Source of the DNA: Betaproteobacteria bacterium
GTDB lineage: Bacteria; Pseudomonadota; Gammaproteobacteria; Burkholderiales; Casimicrobiaceae
Length of the DNA stretch: 64,000 nucleotides
NCBI GenBank assembly: GCA_016717855.1
Contig: JADKEV010000005.1
Location: 186,001 to 250,000, forward strand
Direction: 5' to 3'
The notes beneath the pieces are model-generated. The model saw only the letters and a program-made list of their open reading frames with translations, did not search any database and was not told the DNA's origin. A program made the translations under genes and the position numbers. This document shows, one piece after another, positions 18,687-27,227 of the stretch. Every line of letters begins with the position of its first letter. The first letter of the stretch is position 1.

Positions 18687-18724
18687 CGGGAGTCCTCCGG
18701 GAAAGGGAATTGGCGCGGGATACT

Positions 18725-19132
18725 TCAAGGCTTGAGCGCCAGCAGCCAGCTCAGCACGTCGGCCTTCTCGGCATAGGTGCACTCGCGGCCCATGACGTCG
18801 TTGCAGTTGCGGCGAAACCATTTGTCGGTCCGGGCAAGGTCGGTGAATCGCTCGGCATTGAAGGCGGGCGCCAGCGCGCCGATCGCCTTGCCGGTGGACG
18901 CATGTTTGCCTGCCTGCGTCGGTGCGGCGCCGTGGCAGGAGGCGCAGCTCCATTCGCCGCCATGGCGGGTGTTGAAGAGTTGCTGGCCGCGCGCGGGTGA
19001 CGGCGGCGCGCCGGCCTGCGCGCTGTACCCGGCCAGGATTTCGGCGGGTGCCACGGCCTGCGCGCCGGTGGCAAGGACCGCGCCGCCCAGCAGCAGGGCG
19101 GCAACGCAGCGGGTGATGGTCGATTGGTTCAT
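18725..19132 (-). CDS. SHP-type monohaem cytochrome c (DUF1924 family)
   Basis: The 135-residue product is an exported cytochrome with a signal peptide (to about residue 26) and one haem site, CASCH at 63-67. The C-terminal segment WFRRNCNDVMGREC carries an Asn and two Cys; in SHP an Asn is the labile sixth haem ligand that swings away when O2 or NO binds, and I infer the same here. It is the first gene of an operon with DHC, cytochrome b561 and a QseBC-type two-component system. The ATG at 19132 has GGAG upstream; an earlier in-frame ATG would add nine residues before the signal peptide. Confidence 0.82.
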   Translation of the reverse strand: MNQSTITRCVAALLLGGAVLATGAQAVAPAEILAGYSAQAGAPPSPARGQQLFNTRHGGEWSCASCHGAAPTQAGKHASTGKAIGALAPAFNAERFTDLARTDKWFRRNCNDVMGRECTYAEKADVLSWLLALKP

Positions 19133-19212
19133 GGCAGCTCCGTGATGGATGGCTGCCATGTTGCGCCGGCTGTCTTAGGGTTTTCTTAACGCAACCCCGG
19201 CGTTGTGGACGC

Positions 19213-20133
19213 TCAGGCGGGACAAGTCGCGCGCGCGGCACCGGTGATGCTGGTGGCGCTGGTGACACTGGCGAGGCGGCGGTCCGCAAGTCCGCGCAAG
19301 TCCCGCAGCGCGGCCGACCACTGCTGCGTGTAGCGGGTCGGGATGTCGACGTGCCGCGCGCCCTCGACCAGCAGCCAGAGCTTGGGACCAGCCGCCGCGT
19401 CGTACAGTTTCTTCGCCACGTCGACCGGCACGCGGTAATCGTTGGTGCCGTGCAGGAACAGCGCCGGCAGGCAGAGCCTCGGCGCCTTGGCCAGCGCGTC
19501 GAAGAACTGGGTCTGCACGGCGGCGAGCGGAATCCACTTGTACGACGAGTACTGCTGCATTTCGCGCACGCTGGTGAACGAACTCTCGACGACGAGCCCC
19601 GCGGCATCCTGGGCGCTGGCCCGTTGCGCGAGTTCGATCGCGATCGCGCCGCCCAGCGAGTGGCCGTAGATGAAGCGCGGAGCCGCCGGCGCCCGCCTTG
19701 CGAGTTCGGACCACGCGGCCTCGGCGTCCTCGTAGGCGGAGTCTTCCGAGGGCAGGTCGCCGTCGCTGCGCCCGAAGCCGCGGTAGTCGGGCGCCAGCAC
19801 CGAAAAGCCTTCGTCGCGCAGCTTCATGATCCGCGACAGGTTCGCTGAAATGCCGAAGCCGGCGCCGTGCAGGTACAGCACCGCCGGCGCCTGCTCCGGC
19901 CTGGCGGACGGGATCCACCAGGCGTGCAACCGCCGCGGTCCACCGCCGTCGGTGCCCACGTCGAGCCAGACATCCTCGTAGGTGGCCCGGTACTCGGCCG
20001 GCGTCTCCCGGACTTCCTTGTTCGGCCGGAAGATGACCTTGCGCTGGAAGTCGTCGAGCGACGCACAGCCGACGGACATGGCCGCGACGAGCGCGGCGGC
20101 GGCGAGGGTGGCAAAGGCGGTACGGCGCGTCAT
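19213..20133 (-). CDS. Alpha/beta-hydrolase lipoprotein
   Basis: The 306-residue product carries a lipoprotein signal (lipobox MSVGC, Cys23) and an alpha/beta-hydrolase fold. The oxyanion segment LYLHGAGFG, the nucleophile elbow GHSLGG (Ser near residue 155), an acid in HGTNDYRVP and His in ARHVDIP make a complete catalytic triad. This is the serine-aminopeptidase-like/BEM46-like group of hydrolases; substrate is unknown. It is monocistronic and divergent from the damaged DUF5648 gene that follows. Confidence 0.82.
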   Translation of the reverse strand: MTRRTAFATLAAAALVAAMSVGCASLDDFQRKVIFRPNKEVRETPAEYRATYEDVWLDVGTDGGGPRRLHAWWIPSARPEQAPAVLYLHGAGFGISANLSRIMKLRDEGFSVLAPDYRGFGRSDGDLPSEDSAYEDAEAAWSELARRAPAAPRFIYGHSLGGAIAIELAQRASAQDAAGLVVESSFTSVREMQQYSSYKWIPLAAVQTQFFDALAKAPRLCLPALFLHGTNDYRVPVDVAKKLYDAAAGPKLWLLVEGARHVDIPTRYTQQWSAALRDLRGLADRRLASVTSATSITGAARATCPA

Positions 20134-20162
20134 GGCGGCGGGCGGAGGCTTTCGGTGTCGGG

Positions 20163-21374
20163 TTGACTGGAGTACGAGACTCTTGGGCGGATCGGTTTTG
20201 GCAAAGTTCCCGGCAGGTCGCCTGGGCGGCGCGGAAGTCCTGCCGCAGTCGCGCCATTGCGAGGTTGGGCCTGTACCCCGAAAAACAACCGGAGTATGCT
20301 CCAGGCGCGCTTCCTCACCAGGAGGCCACGGCTTGCCCGCCCCTGCTGGCGGCCCTTGCGGTCGAGGTCGTCGTCACCGAGTTCTACAACACGACGCTCA
20401 AGCACTATGTGCTGATCACCGATCCGGCCGAAGCGGCGGCCATCGACCAGGGCGCCGCGGGCCCGGGCTGGGAACGCACCGGCGGCACCCTGGCCGCGTA
20501 CAGCGCCGGGCGACGCGGCCGGCCTGGTGCCCGTGTGCCGCTTCTACGGCAGCCCCCGGCCGAACTTTACCCCCCCCGGCGCGGCCTCACGATCCCGCTG
20601 GCACTAGAAGGCATCGTTCTACATCCAGTGCCGGCCATCTGTGCGCGCCCCAGAAGCCGGTCGGCGCGCGTACAACCGCCGGGCTCAATGACGGCACCAC
20701 CCTCCACCCCGACGGCGGGGTGGGGGGGGGGGGCGGGGGGGGGTGTTTTGTGGGGGGGGGGGGGGGGGGGGGGGGCCCGGCGACTGCCTGTTGCCGGTGC
20801 CCGGATCCAGCAGCACGTTCAACGTGTCGGGCGGTTCCGGCCTCACGCAGGGCGCGACGGTAACCGGCACCGCCGCGGCGCCGCTGCTGACCGCGACCAC
20901 CCAGATCGGCGGCATGACGACTGTCGCGAAGACGCAGTACACCGTCGCTCAGCAGCCGGCTCGCAAGGTGCTTTCGTGGCACGTTCGCACCGAGTTGGGG
21001 GGGGCGGGGCGGGGGGGGGATCGAGGTCAGCGACGGCGGAGCCTGCCGATGGCGGACCCGGGGTGGCCGGCAACAGGGACCGGTGACCGGCAGCTATTCG
21101 ATCCCGGGGTTCGTGGGATCGCCGGTGACCGGTTCATTTCTGGGAATACACGTTCCTCGGCAGGGAAACGGTCACGGTGCCGGCCGGGACGTTCAACGCC
21201 TGCCGGTTCCGCTATCACCGGGTAACCAGCTACGCGGTCACCTGCAATCCCGGCTTCGGCGCCGGCGCCGCCGACGACACGCTGACCCTGTGGGCGGCCG
21301 AGGGCGTCGGCATGGTCAAGTCGCAGAACCAGGCAAACGGGAGCACGGTCGAGCTGGTGTCGTTCACGCCCTGA
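20163..21374 (+). pseudogene. Damaged DUF5648-type secreted protein gene
   Basis: From about 20370 the first frame encodes a clear DUF5648 start (EFYNTTLKHYVLITDPAEAA, GPGWERTG), which then leaves frame near 20520; the CRFYGS motif continues in another frame (VPVCRFYGSPRP). G tracts at 20717-20775 and 20997-21019 interrupt the gene again. The last part (about 20800-21374) can be read in pieces as an extracellular beta-rich domain ending ...NACRFRYHRVTSYAVTCNPGF. The segment upstream of 20370 ends like a signal peptide (LLAALAVEVVV) but no start is clear. The breaks coincide with homopolymers, so this may be an intact gene spoiled by sequence error instead of a true pseudogene. The two ends belong to one gene only by inference. 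Confidence 0.55.
20717..20775. other. Poly-G tracts, probable sequencing artefact
   Basis: The stretch is almost pure G with a few T and C interruptions, including a run of more than 20 G. A second patch follows at 20997-21019. Both sit inside an otherwise readable gene and shift its frame. Such runs are typical of no-signal base calls or failed resolution of a hairpin. Confidence 0.7.
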
Positions 21375-21389
21375 GCGGCGTTGCGGCGC

Positions 21390-22877
21390 TCAGATCAGCA
21401 CGATGTCGTATTGCTCCTGGTTGTAGACCGACTCGACCTGCAGGAACACCGGCCTGCCGACGAAGTCGGAGAGCTGCGCCAGGTTCTGCGATTCCTCGTC
21501 GAGGAACATGTCGATCACCGCCTGCGAGGCGAGGATGCGGAACTCGCGCGGATTGAACTGCTTGGACTCGCGCATGATCTCGCGCAGGATGTTGTAGCAG
21601 ACGGTCCGCGGGGTTTTCAGCTCGCCCCGGCCGGCGCAGGTCGGGCACTGCTCGCACAGGATGTGCGCGAGCGATTCGCGGGTGCGCTTCCTGGTCATCT
21701 CGACCAGCCCCAGCTGGGTGAAGCCGTTGACGGTCAGCCGCTGCCGGTCCTTTTCCAGCGCGCGCTTCAATTCCGCCAGCACGGTGTCGCGGTGTTCCGC
21801 GCTTTCCATGTCGATGAAATCGATGATGATGATCCCGCCCAGGTTGCGCAGGCGCAGCTGGCGCGCGATCACGTGCGCGGCCTCGAGGTTGGTCTTGAAG
21901 ATCGTGTCGTCGAAGCTGCGCCCGCCGACGTAGGCGCCGGTGTTGACGTCGACCGTGGTCATGGCCTCGGTCTGGTCGAAGATCAGGTAGCCGCCGGACT
22001 TCAGGTCGACGCGGCGCGCCAGCGCCTTCTGGATCTCGTCCTCGACGCCATGCAGGTCGAACAGCGGGCGCTCGCCGGTGTAGTGATAGGTACGCTCGAC
22101 GATGTTCTTGGTGTAGGACTCGGCGAATTCGCGCATCCGCAGGAAAGTCTCGCGCGAATCGACCAGGATGCGCGCGGTGTCCTCGTGGACGAAGTCGCGC
22201 AACACCCGCAGCGACAGGTCAAGGTCCTGGTAGATCAGCGTCTGCTGGGGCGCGGTGCGCGAACGCTCGACGATGTCGCGCCAGAGCTTGGTCAGGTACT
22301 CGACGTCCGCCTGCAGCTCGCGCTCGCTTGCCGTCTCGGCGCTGGTGCGGATGATGAATCCGCCCTGCCACCCCTCGGGCAGCAACTGCTGGAGGCGGTC
22401 GCGCAGCAGGACCCGGTCGGCTTCATCCTCGATCCGCTGCGAAATCCCGATGTGCGAATCCTGCGGCAGGAACACCAGCAGCCGGCCGGCCAGGCTGACC
22501 TGCGTGGACAGCCGCGCGCCCTTGGTGCTGATCGGGTCCTTGATCACCTGGACCAGCAGCGTCTGCCCCTCGTACAGGATCTTCTCGATCGGCCGCTGCT
22601 CGTGCCGCGCTTCCTTGTCCGCGCCGCCGCCGTTGCCCGTGCCGCGGCGGTGTTCCCAGATGTCGGCCACGTGCAGGAACGCCGCACGGTCGAGGCCGAT
22701 GTCGATGAACGCGGACTGCATCCCCGGCAGGACCCGGCCGACCTTGCCCAGGTAGATGTTGCCCACCAGTCCGCGCGCCGACCCGCGCTCGATGTGCAAT
22801 TCCTGCGTGACGCCCTGCTCCAGCACGGCGACCCGCGTCTCCTGCGGCGTCACGTTGATCAGTATCTCTTCGCTCAT
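21390..22877 (-). CDS. rng: Ribonuclease G
   Basis: Endonuclease of the RNase E/G family that matures the 16S rRNA 5' end and cuts some mRNAs. The 495 residues match RNase G and lack RNase E's long C-terminal scaffold. An S1 domain (about 35-120, GLVGNIYLGKVGRVLPGMQS), the catalytic Asp residues in TTVDVNTG and IIIIDFIDM, and the zinc-link CEQCPTC around residue 400 are all present. The ATG at 22877 overlaps the maf stop by four bases (ATGA). The maf-rng pair is common in betaproteobacteria. Confidence 0.95.
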   Translation of the reverse strand: MSEEILINVTPQETRVAVLEQGVTQELHIERGSARGLVGNIYLGKVGRVLPGMQSAFIDIGLDRAAFLHVADIWEHRRGTGNGGGADKEARHEQRPIEKILYEGQTLLVQVIKDPISTKGARLSTQVSLAGRLLVFLPQDSHIGISQRIEDEADRVLLRDRLQQLLPEGWQGGFIIRTSAETASERELQADVEYLTKLWRDIVERSRTAPQQTLIYQDLDLSLRVLRDFVHEDTARILVDSRETFLRMREFAESYTKNIVERTYHYTGERPLFDLHGVEDEIQKALARRVDLKSGGYLIFDQTEAMTTVDVNTGAYVGGRSFDDTIFKTNLEAAHVIARQLRLRNLGGIIIIDFIDMESAEHRDTVLAELKRALEKDRQRLTVNGFTQLGLVEMTRKRTRESLAHILCEQCPTCAGRGELKTPRTVCYNILREIMRESKQFNPREFRILASQAVIDMFLDEESQNLAQLSDFVGRPVFLQVESVYNQEQYDIVLI

Positions 22878-23485
22878 AGCAGCACCAGTCCCGCCCCCGA
22901 CAACAGTATCGCGGTTTCGAACAGCGGCAATCCCATCACGCCGGAATAGCTGCCCTCGATCCGCTCGATGAAGATCGCGGCGCGCCCCTGCACCCCGTAG
23001 CCGCCGGCCTTGTCCAGCGGCTCCCCGGTGCCCACATAGTGCGCGATCTCCGCATCCGACAGCTTGCGCATGCGCACGTTCGATTCCGACAGCGCCACGT
23101 CCATCCTGCCATTCCACGCCACGGCCACGGCCGTGTAGACCTGATGCGTACGGCCCGACAGGTCGCGGAGCATGTCGCGCGCCGCGGCCGTCGATTCCGG
23201 CTTGCCCAGGATCCGGCCTTCCACCGCCACTGTCGTGTCCGCGGCCAGCACCGGATGCGGGGGCAGGGACTGCATGGCCACGTGGTCGCGGCCGGCCGCG
23301 GCCTTTTCCTGCGCGACCCGCTGCACATAGCTGGTCGGAGTTTCGCCCGGGTGCGGCGTTTCGTCGACCTCGGCGGCGCCGCCGGCCGCGTCCGGCGCGA
23401 GAACCTCGTGCGCTACCCCGGCCTGGGTCAGCAGTTCACGCCGCCGCGGGCTTTTGGATGCAAGGTAGACGAATGGCCTGGTCAT
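22874..23485 (-). CDS. maf: Maf-family nucleoside triphosphate pyrophosphatase
   Basis: The 203-residue enzyme hydrolyses non-canonical or dTTP/UTP-type nucleotides to the monophosphate and diphosphate. Typical motifs are SKSPRRRELL near the N-terminus, the AADTTVAV segment with its metal-binding Asp, and DKAGGYGVQG. I use the ATG at 23485; an upstream in-frame start adds 33 unrelated residues. Its stop overlaps the rng start. Whether it prefers dTTP/UTP or 7-methyl-GTP cannot be settled by eye. Confidence 0.92.
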   Translation of the reverse strand: MTRPFVYLASKSPRRRELLTQAGVAHEVLAPDAAGGAAEVDETPHPGETPTSYVQRVAQEKAAAGRDHVAMQSLPPHPVLAADTTVAVEGRILGKPESTAAARDMLRDLSGRTHQVYTAVAVAWNGRMDVALSESNVRMRKLSDAEIAHYVGTGEPLDKAGGYGVQGRAAIFIERIEGSYSGVMGLPLFETAILLSGAGLVLL

Positions 23486-23642
23486 GGCTGTTTTCGCTCG
23501 GATTGTGGCCGCCTGGAGCCGTCGCTGGTTGCGGCCGGGGCGCGGTGCTGCAAGTGCGACCGCACCCGGGGGCATACGCGCCACGGCGCATTACGGTTTG
23601 TACCATGCCCCGGCTTTCGTCGTTGACTTCCCGCTCGCCCGG

Positions 23643-24113
23643 CTACACCCGGTGATACGGATGGCCCTGCAGCAGGCTGCCCGCCCGGTACAACTGCTCG
23701 ACCAGCAGCAGTCGCGCCAAGCCGTGCGGCAGGGTCATCTGCGACAACGCCAGCGTCTCGTCCGCCATGTTCCGGAGTTCCGGATCGAGTCCGTCCGCGC
23801 CCCCGACGACCAGCGCCACGTCGCGGCCGTCCTGCTGCCAGTGCGTAAGCCGGCCGGTCAATTGCGCGGTCGTCAGCTGCCGGCCCCGTTCGTCGAGCAG
23901 CACCCGGCGCGAACCCGGCGGTATGGCCGCGGCGATCGCCCGGCCCTCCGCCTGCATCGCCGCCGCCGCGGGCTTGCCCTCGGGCCGGGCGGCGGCCTTG
24001 AGGGCAATCAACTCGAAGTTCCATTCGCGGGGCAGGCGCTTGACGTACTCCGCGCACCCGGCGTCGATCCATGACGGCAGACGCTGTCCCACGGCGATCA
24101 GCCGGATCCGCAT
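23643..24113 (-). CDS. rlmH: 23S rRNA (pseudouridine1915-N3)-methyltransferase RlmH
   Basis: SPOUT-family methyltransferase that methylates pseudouridine 1915 of 23S rRNA on assembled 70S ribosomes. The 156-residue length is standard. The cofactor-binding knot is visible in VVGGADGLDPEL and the C-terminal LPHGLARLLLVEQLYRA motif. It lies four bases after rsfS in the nadD-rsfS-rlmH operon. A 157-base gap then separates it from maf; I see nothing notable in that gap. Confidence 0.95.
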   Translation of the reverse strand: MRIRLIAVGQRLPSWIDAGCAEYVKRLPREWNFELIALKAAARPEGKPAAAAMQAEGRAIAAAIPPGSRRVLLDERGRQLTTAQLTGRLTHWQQDGRDVALVVGGADGLDPELRNMADETLALSQMTLPHGLARLLLVEQLYRAGSLLQGHPYHRV

Positions 24114-24117
24114 CGCC

Positions 24118-24513
24118 TCACGCGGCCATCGCCCCGCCGCCTTCGTCCTGCGCGTGCGCGGTGGCGGCCGCCGCCGCGCGCCGGCGCGCCAGCGGTGGCG
24201 TCCAGAGTTCCTCGAGCTTGTAGTGCGCCCGGACCGCGGGCTGCATCACGTGGACGACGATGTCGCCGCAATCGACCAGCACCCATTCGGAGGATTGCTC
24301 GCCCTCGACGCCGATGATCGAGGCGCCGGCCTCCCGTAGCCGGTCGCGGACGTTGTCGGCCAGGGCTTTCACCTGCCGCGTCGACTGGGCGCTGGCGATG
24401 ATCATCGAATCGCACATCGAAGTCAGCTTCCTCACGTCCAGGACCAGGATGTCCTGGCCCTTGATTTCTTCCAGCGCCGCCACGGCGGCCTTTTGCAATT
24501 TGTTCAGGCGCAT
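24118..24513 (-). CDS. rsfS: Ribosomal silencing factor RsfS
   Basis: The 131-residue protein binds ribosomal protein L14 and blocks subunit joining under starvation. The core SMIIASAQSTRQVKALADNV and SEWVLVDCGDIVVHVM motifs are intact. An Ala-rich tail of about 20 residues after KLEELWTPP is a minor lineage-specific extension. It lies between nadD (three bases upstream) and rlmH (four bases downstream). Confidence 0.95.
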   Translation of the reverse strand: MRLNKLQKAAVAALEEIKGQDILVLDVRKLTSMCDSMIIASAQSTRQVKALADNVRDRLREAGASIIGVEGEQSSEWVLVDCGDIVVHVMQPAVRAHYKLEELWTPPLARRRAAAAATAHAQDEGGGAMAA

Positions 24514-24516
24514 CAG

Positions 24517-25164
24517 TCAGTTTCGATAAAGGTCGTGGAATTCAATATATTCGATGACGGCGCGGGGCGCCATCCCGGTGATCGGCTGGCGGGCGCGGAC
24601 CAGCTCGCGGATCCGGGTCGCGGAAATCGGTTGCGGCGTGACCGCCTGCCTGTAGATGCGCCCGGCGCCGCCGGATAACAAGCCCGGATCGCCGGTCCGG
24701 CGCGCAGCCAGCGCGTCCGCGAGTTCGGGCGCCAGCGCCGCGTCCGCGTCGACGCCGGGCCGCGCGACCAGGACGATATGCGCCAGGCCGAACAGTTCCT
24801 GCCACCGCTTCCAGGTCGGCAGCGTGGCGAAGGTGTCCGCCCCCAGCAACAGCAGCAGCGGCGCGGAACCCACTTCCTCGCGCAAGCTGGTCAGGGTCTC
24901 GACCGTGTAGCTGGGCGCGGCACGCAGCGCTTCCCGCGGATCGACCGTCAATCGCGAAAACTCCCCGGCGCCGAGCCGGGCCATGGCCAGCCGGTGCGTA
25001 CTGGACGCCGGCTGCGCGCCGGCTGCACGATGGTAGGGATTCCCGGCCGGGATCAACCGCAACTGCGCCAGCCCCAGCGCCGCGCCGACCTCGTCGGCCA
25101 TGCGCAAGTGACCGTAGTGGATAGGATCGAAGGTGCCGCCGAGTATCCCCGTTCCCGGATTCAA
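24517..25164 (-). CDS. nadD: Nicotinate-nucleotide adenylyltransferase
   Basis: NadD converts nicotinate mononucleotide and ATP into deamido-NAD in NAD synthesis. The 215-residue product has the nucleotidyltransferase motif GGTFDPIHYGHL at residues 9-20 and the C-terminal ISATRIRELV (SxTxIR-type) phosphate-binding motif near residue 185. It is the first gene of the operon with rsfS and rlmH. It is divergent from recQ across a 212-base gap in which I see no strong promoter consensus. Confidence 0.94.
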   Translation of the reverse strand: MNPGTGILGGTFDPIHYGHLRMADEVGAALGLAQLRLIPAGNPYHRAAGAQPASSTHRLAMARLGAGEFSRLTVDPREALRAAPSYTVETLTSLREEVGSAPLLLLLGADTFATLPTWKRWQELFGLAHIVLVARPGVDADAALAPELADALAARRTGDPGLLSGGAGRIYRQAVTPQPISATRIRELVRARQPITGMAPRAVIEYIEFHDLYRN

Positions 25165-25376
25165 GGTCTGGCCTTGATGGCGGGCGATGGAAAACGGGCG
25201 GGGCGGTGCAACGCGCGGCCTGCCGGAACGGCAGGATCAGGCACCACGGTGTTGGGAAAAATGGAAACGCTCCCCGATTAGTCTCGCGAATCGCGCGATT
25301 TTACCGCCGAATCGGGCAGGGCTTCATCGAGGCGCCTTGGGGTAGACTCGCAGGCTCCCCTCAGCGCGCGCAATTC

Positions 25377-27191
25377 ATGCCCTCCCCGCACCAGATTCTG
25401 CAGTCCGTGTTCGGTTATTCCACGTTCAACGGGCCGCAGGAGGCCATCATCGCGCACGTGGTCGCCGGCGGCGACGCGATCGTGCTCATGCCCACCGGCG
25501 GGGGCAAGTCGATCTGCTACCAGATCCCGGCGCTGGTCCGCCCGGGCGTCGGCGTGGTCGTCTCGCCGCTGATCGCCTTGATGCAGGACCAGGTCGACGC
25601 GCTGAAGGAACTTGGCGTCGCGGCGGCGTTTCTCAACTCGTCGCTGACCGCCGCCGAAGCCGGCCAGGTCGAGCGCGCGGCGCTGGCCGGGGATCTGAAG
25701 CTGCTCTACGTGGCGCCTGAGCGCTTGTTGACCCCGCGCTTCCTGGACCTGCTCGACACCCTTGCCGCCAGGGCCGCGCTGGGCCTGTTCGCCATCGACG
25801 AGGCGCATTGCGTGTCGCAATGGGGCCACGACTTCCGCGTCGAGTACCTGCAGCTCTCGGTGCTCGCGGAACGGTTTCCCGACGTCCCGCGAGTCGCCTT
25901 GACCGCGACCGCCGACACGATGACGCGGCAGGAGATCCGCGACCGCCTGCATCTGAACGGCGCCCGCGAGTTCGTCGCCAGTTTCGACCGTCCCAACATC
26001 CGCTACACCATCGCCGAACGGGAAGACGAGCACCGGCAGCTGCGCGCTTTCCTGGCCGAGCGCAAGAACGAGGCCGGGATCGTCTACTGCCTGTCGCGCA
26101 AGAAGGTGGACGCCACCGCCGCCTGGCTGGCGAAGTCCGGCCACCGCGCGCTGCCCTACCACGCCGGGATGGACTCGGCGGAGCGGCGCGCCAACCAGCT
26201 GCGCTTCCTGCGCGAGGACGGCGTGATCATGGTCGCGACCATCGCCTTCGGGATGGGCATCGACAAGCCCGACGTGCGCTTTGTCGTGCACCTGGATCTG
26301 CCCAAGAGCATCGAGAGCTATTACCAGGAGACCGGCCGCGCCGGCCGCGATGGCGAGCACTCCGACGCGTGGATGCTCTACGGCCTGTCCGACGTCGTCC
26401 AGCAGCGGCGGATGATCGACACCGGGGAAGCCGAGGAGCAGTACAAGCGGGTCTCCCGCGGCAAGCTCGACGCGCTGCTCGGGCTGTGCGAGACGCCGAC
26501 CTGCCGCCGCGCGCGCCTGCTGAACTACTTCGGGGAGCCGCAGCCCGCGGATTACCGTTGCGGCAACTGCGACAACTGCCTGTCGCCGCCGGAGACGTGG
26601 GACGCCAGCGAGCCGGTCCGGATGGCGCTGTCGGCCATCTACCGGACCGGGCAGCGCTACGGCGCCGCGTACCTGATCGAAATCCTCCGCGGCAATGCGA
26701 ACGCGACGGTCAAGGAACGCGGGCACGAGGGCTTGTCAGTGTTCGGCATCGGCCGCGCGCTGTCCGACGTGCAGTGGCGCAGCCTGTTCCGGCAGCTGGT
26801 CGCGCTCGGCTGGGTCGAGGTCGACACCGAGGGCTACGGCACGCTGCGGCTGACCACTGAAGCGCGGCCGGTGTTGCGCGGGGAGATCCCGGCATTCCTG
26901 CGCCGGACCGCGGAGACGACGGGGGCGAAGCGGGAGCGGAAGCCGCGCGCCGAGCTCGAGGGGCTGGCCGGCGGGGCGCTGGCGCTGTTCGAGCGCCTCA
27001 AGGCCTGGCGCCGCGAAACAGCGGCCACCGACAACGTGCCGGCGTACGTGATCCTGCATGACCGGGTGCTGCGCGAAATCGCCGTCGAGCGTCCGGCGTC
27101 GATCGCGGCGCTGGGCCGCATCGCGGGAATCGGGGAGAACAAGCTGCGGCGCTTCGGGGAGCGGTTGCTGGCGCTGGTCAACAACGACTAG
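25377..27191 (+). CDS. recQ: ATP-dependent DNA helicase RecQ
   Basis: 3'-5' helicase in recombination and replication-fork repair. The 604 residues comprise helicase domains with Walker A (MPTGGGKS, 38-45) and DEAH (FAIDEAHCVSQWGHDFR), the arginine-finger motif QETGRAGRDG, a zinc-binding Cys set (CETPTC then CGNCDNC), a winged helix, and a C-terminal HRDC domain (PAYVILHDRVLREIA to the end). I use the ATG at 25377, where the N-terminus matches family length; the upstream in-frame start would add 57 residues overlapping the nadD leader. It is monocistronic. Confidence 0.95.
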   Translation: MPSPHQILQSVFGYSTFNGPQEAIIAHVVAGGDAIVLMPTGGGKSICYQIPALVRPGVGVVVSPLIALMQDQVDALKELGVAAAFLNSSLTAAEAGQVERAALAGDLKLLYVAPERLLTPRFLDLLDTLAARAALGLFAIDEAHCVSQWGHDFRVEYLQLSVLAERFPDVPRVALTATADTMTRQEIRDRLHLNGAREFVASFDRPNIRYTIAEREDEHRQLRAFLAERKNEAGIVYCLSRKKVDATAAWLAKSGHRALPYHAGMDSAERRANQLRFLREDGVIMVATIAFGMGIDKPDVRFVVHLDLPKSIESYYQETGRAGRDGEHSDAWMLYGLSDVVQQRRMIDTGEAEEQYKRVSRGKLDALLGLCETPTCRRARLLNYFGEPQPADYRCGNCDNCLSPPETWDASEPVRMALSAIYRTGQRYGAAYLIEILRGNANATVKERGHEGLSVFGIGRALSDVQWRSLFRQLVALGWVEVDTEGYGTLRLTTEARPVLRGEIPAFLRRTAETTGAKRERKPRAELEGLAGGALALFERLKAWRRETAATDNVPAYVILHDRVLREIAVERPASIAALGRIAGIGENKLRRFGERLLALVNND

Positions 27192-27227
27192 CGCCGGACG
27201 CGGTTCGTCAGCCGGCGGCGCGACAGC

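Noticed and set aside
20717..20775. The poly-G tracts as genuine G-quadruplex regulatory elements
   Set aside because: The tracts break a recognisable coding frame and recur as near-pure G at several places, which fits a base-calling artefact better than functional quadruplexes.
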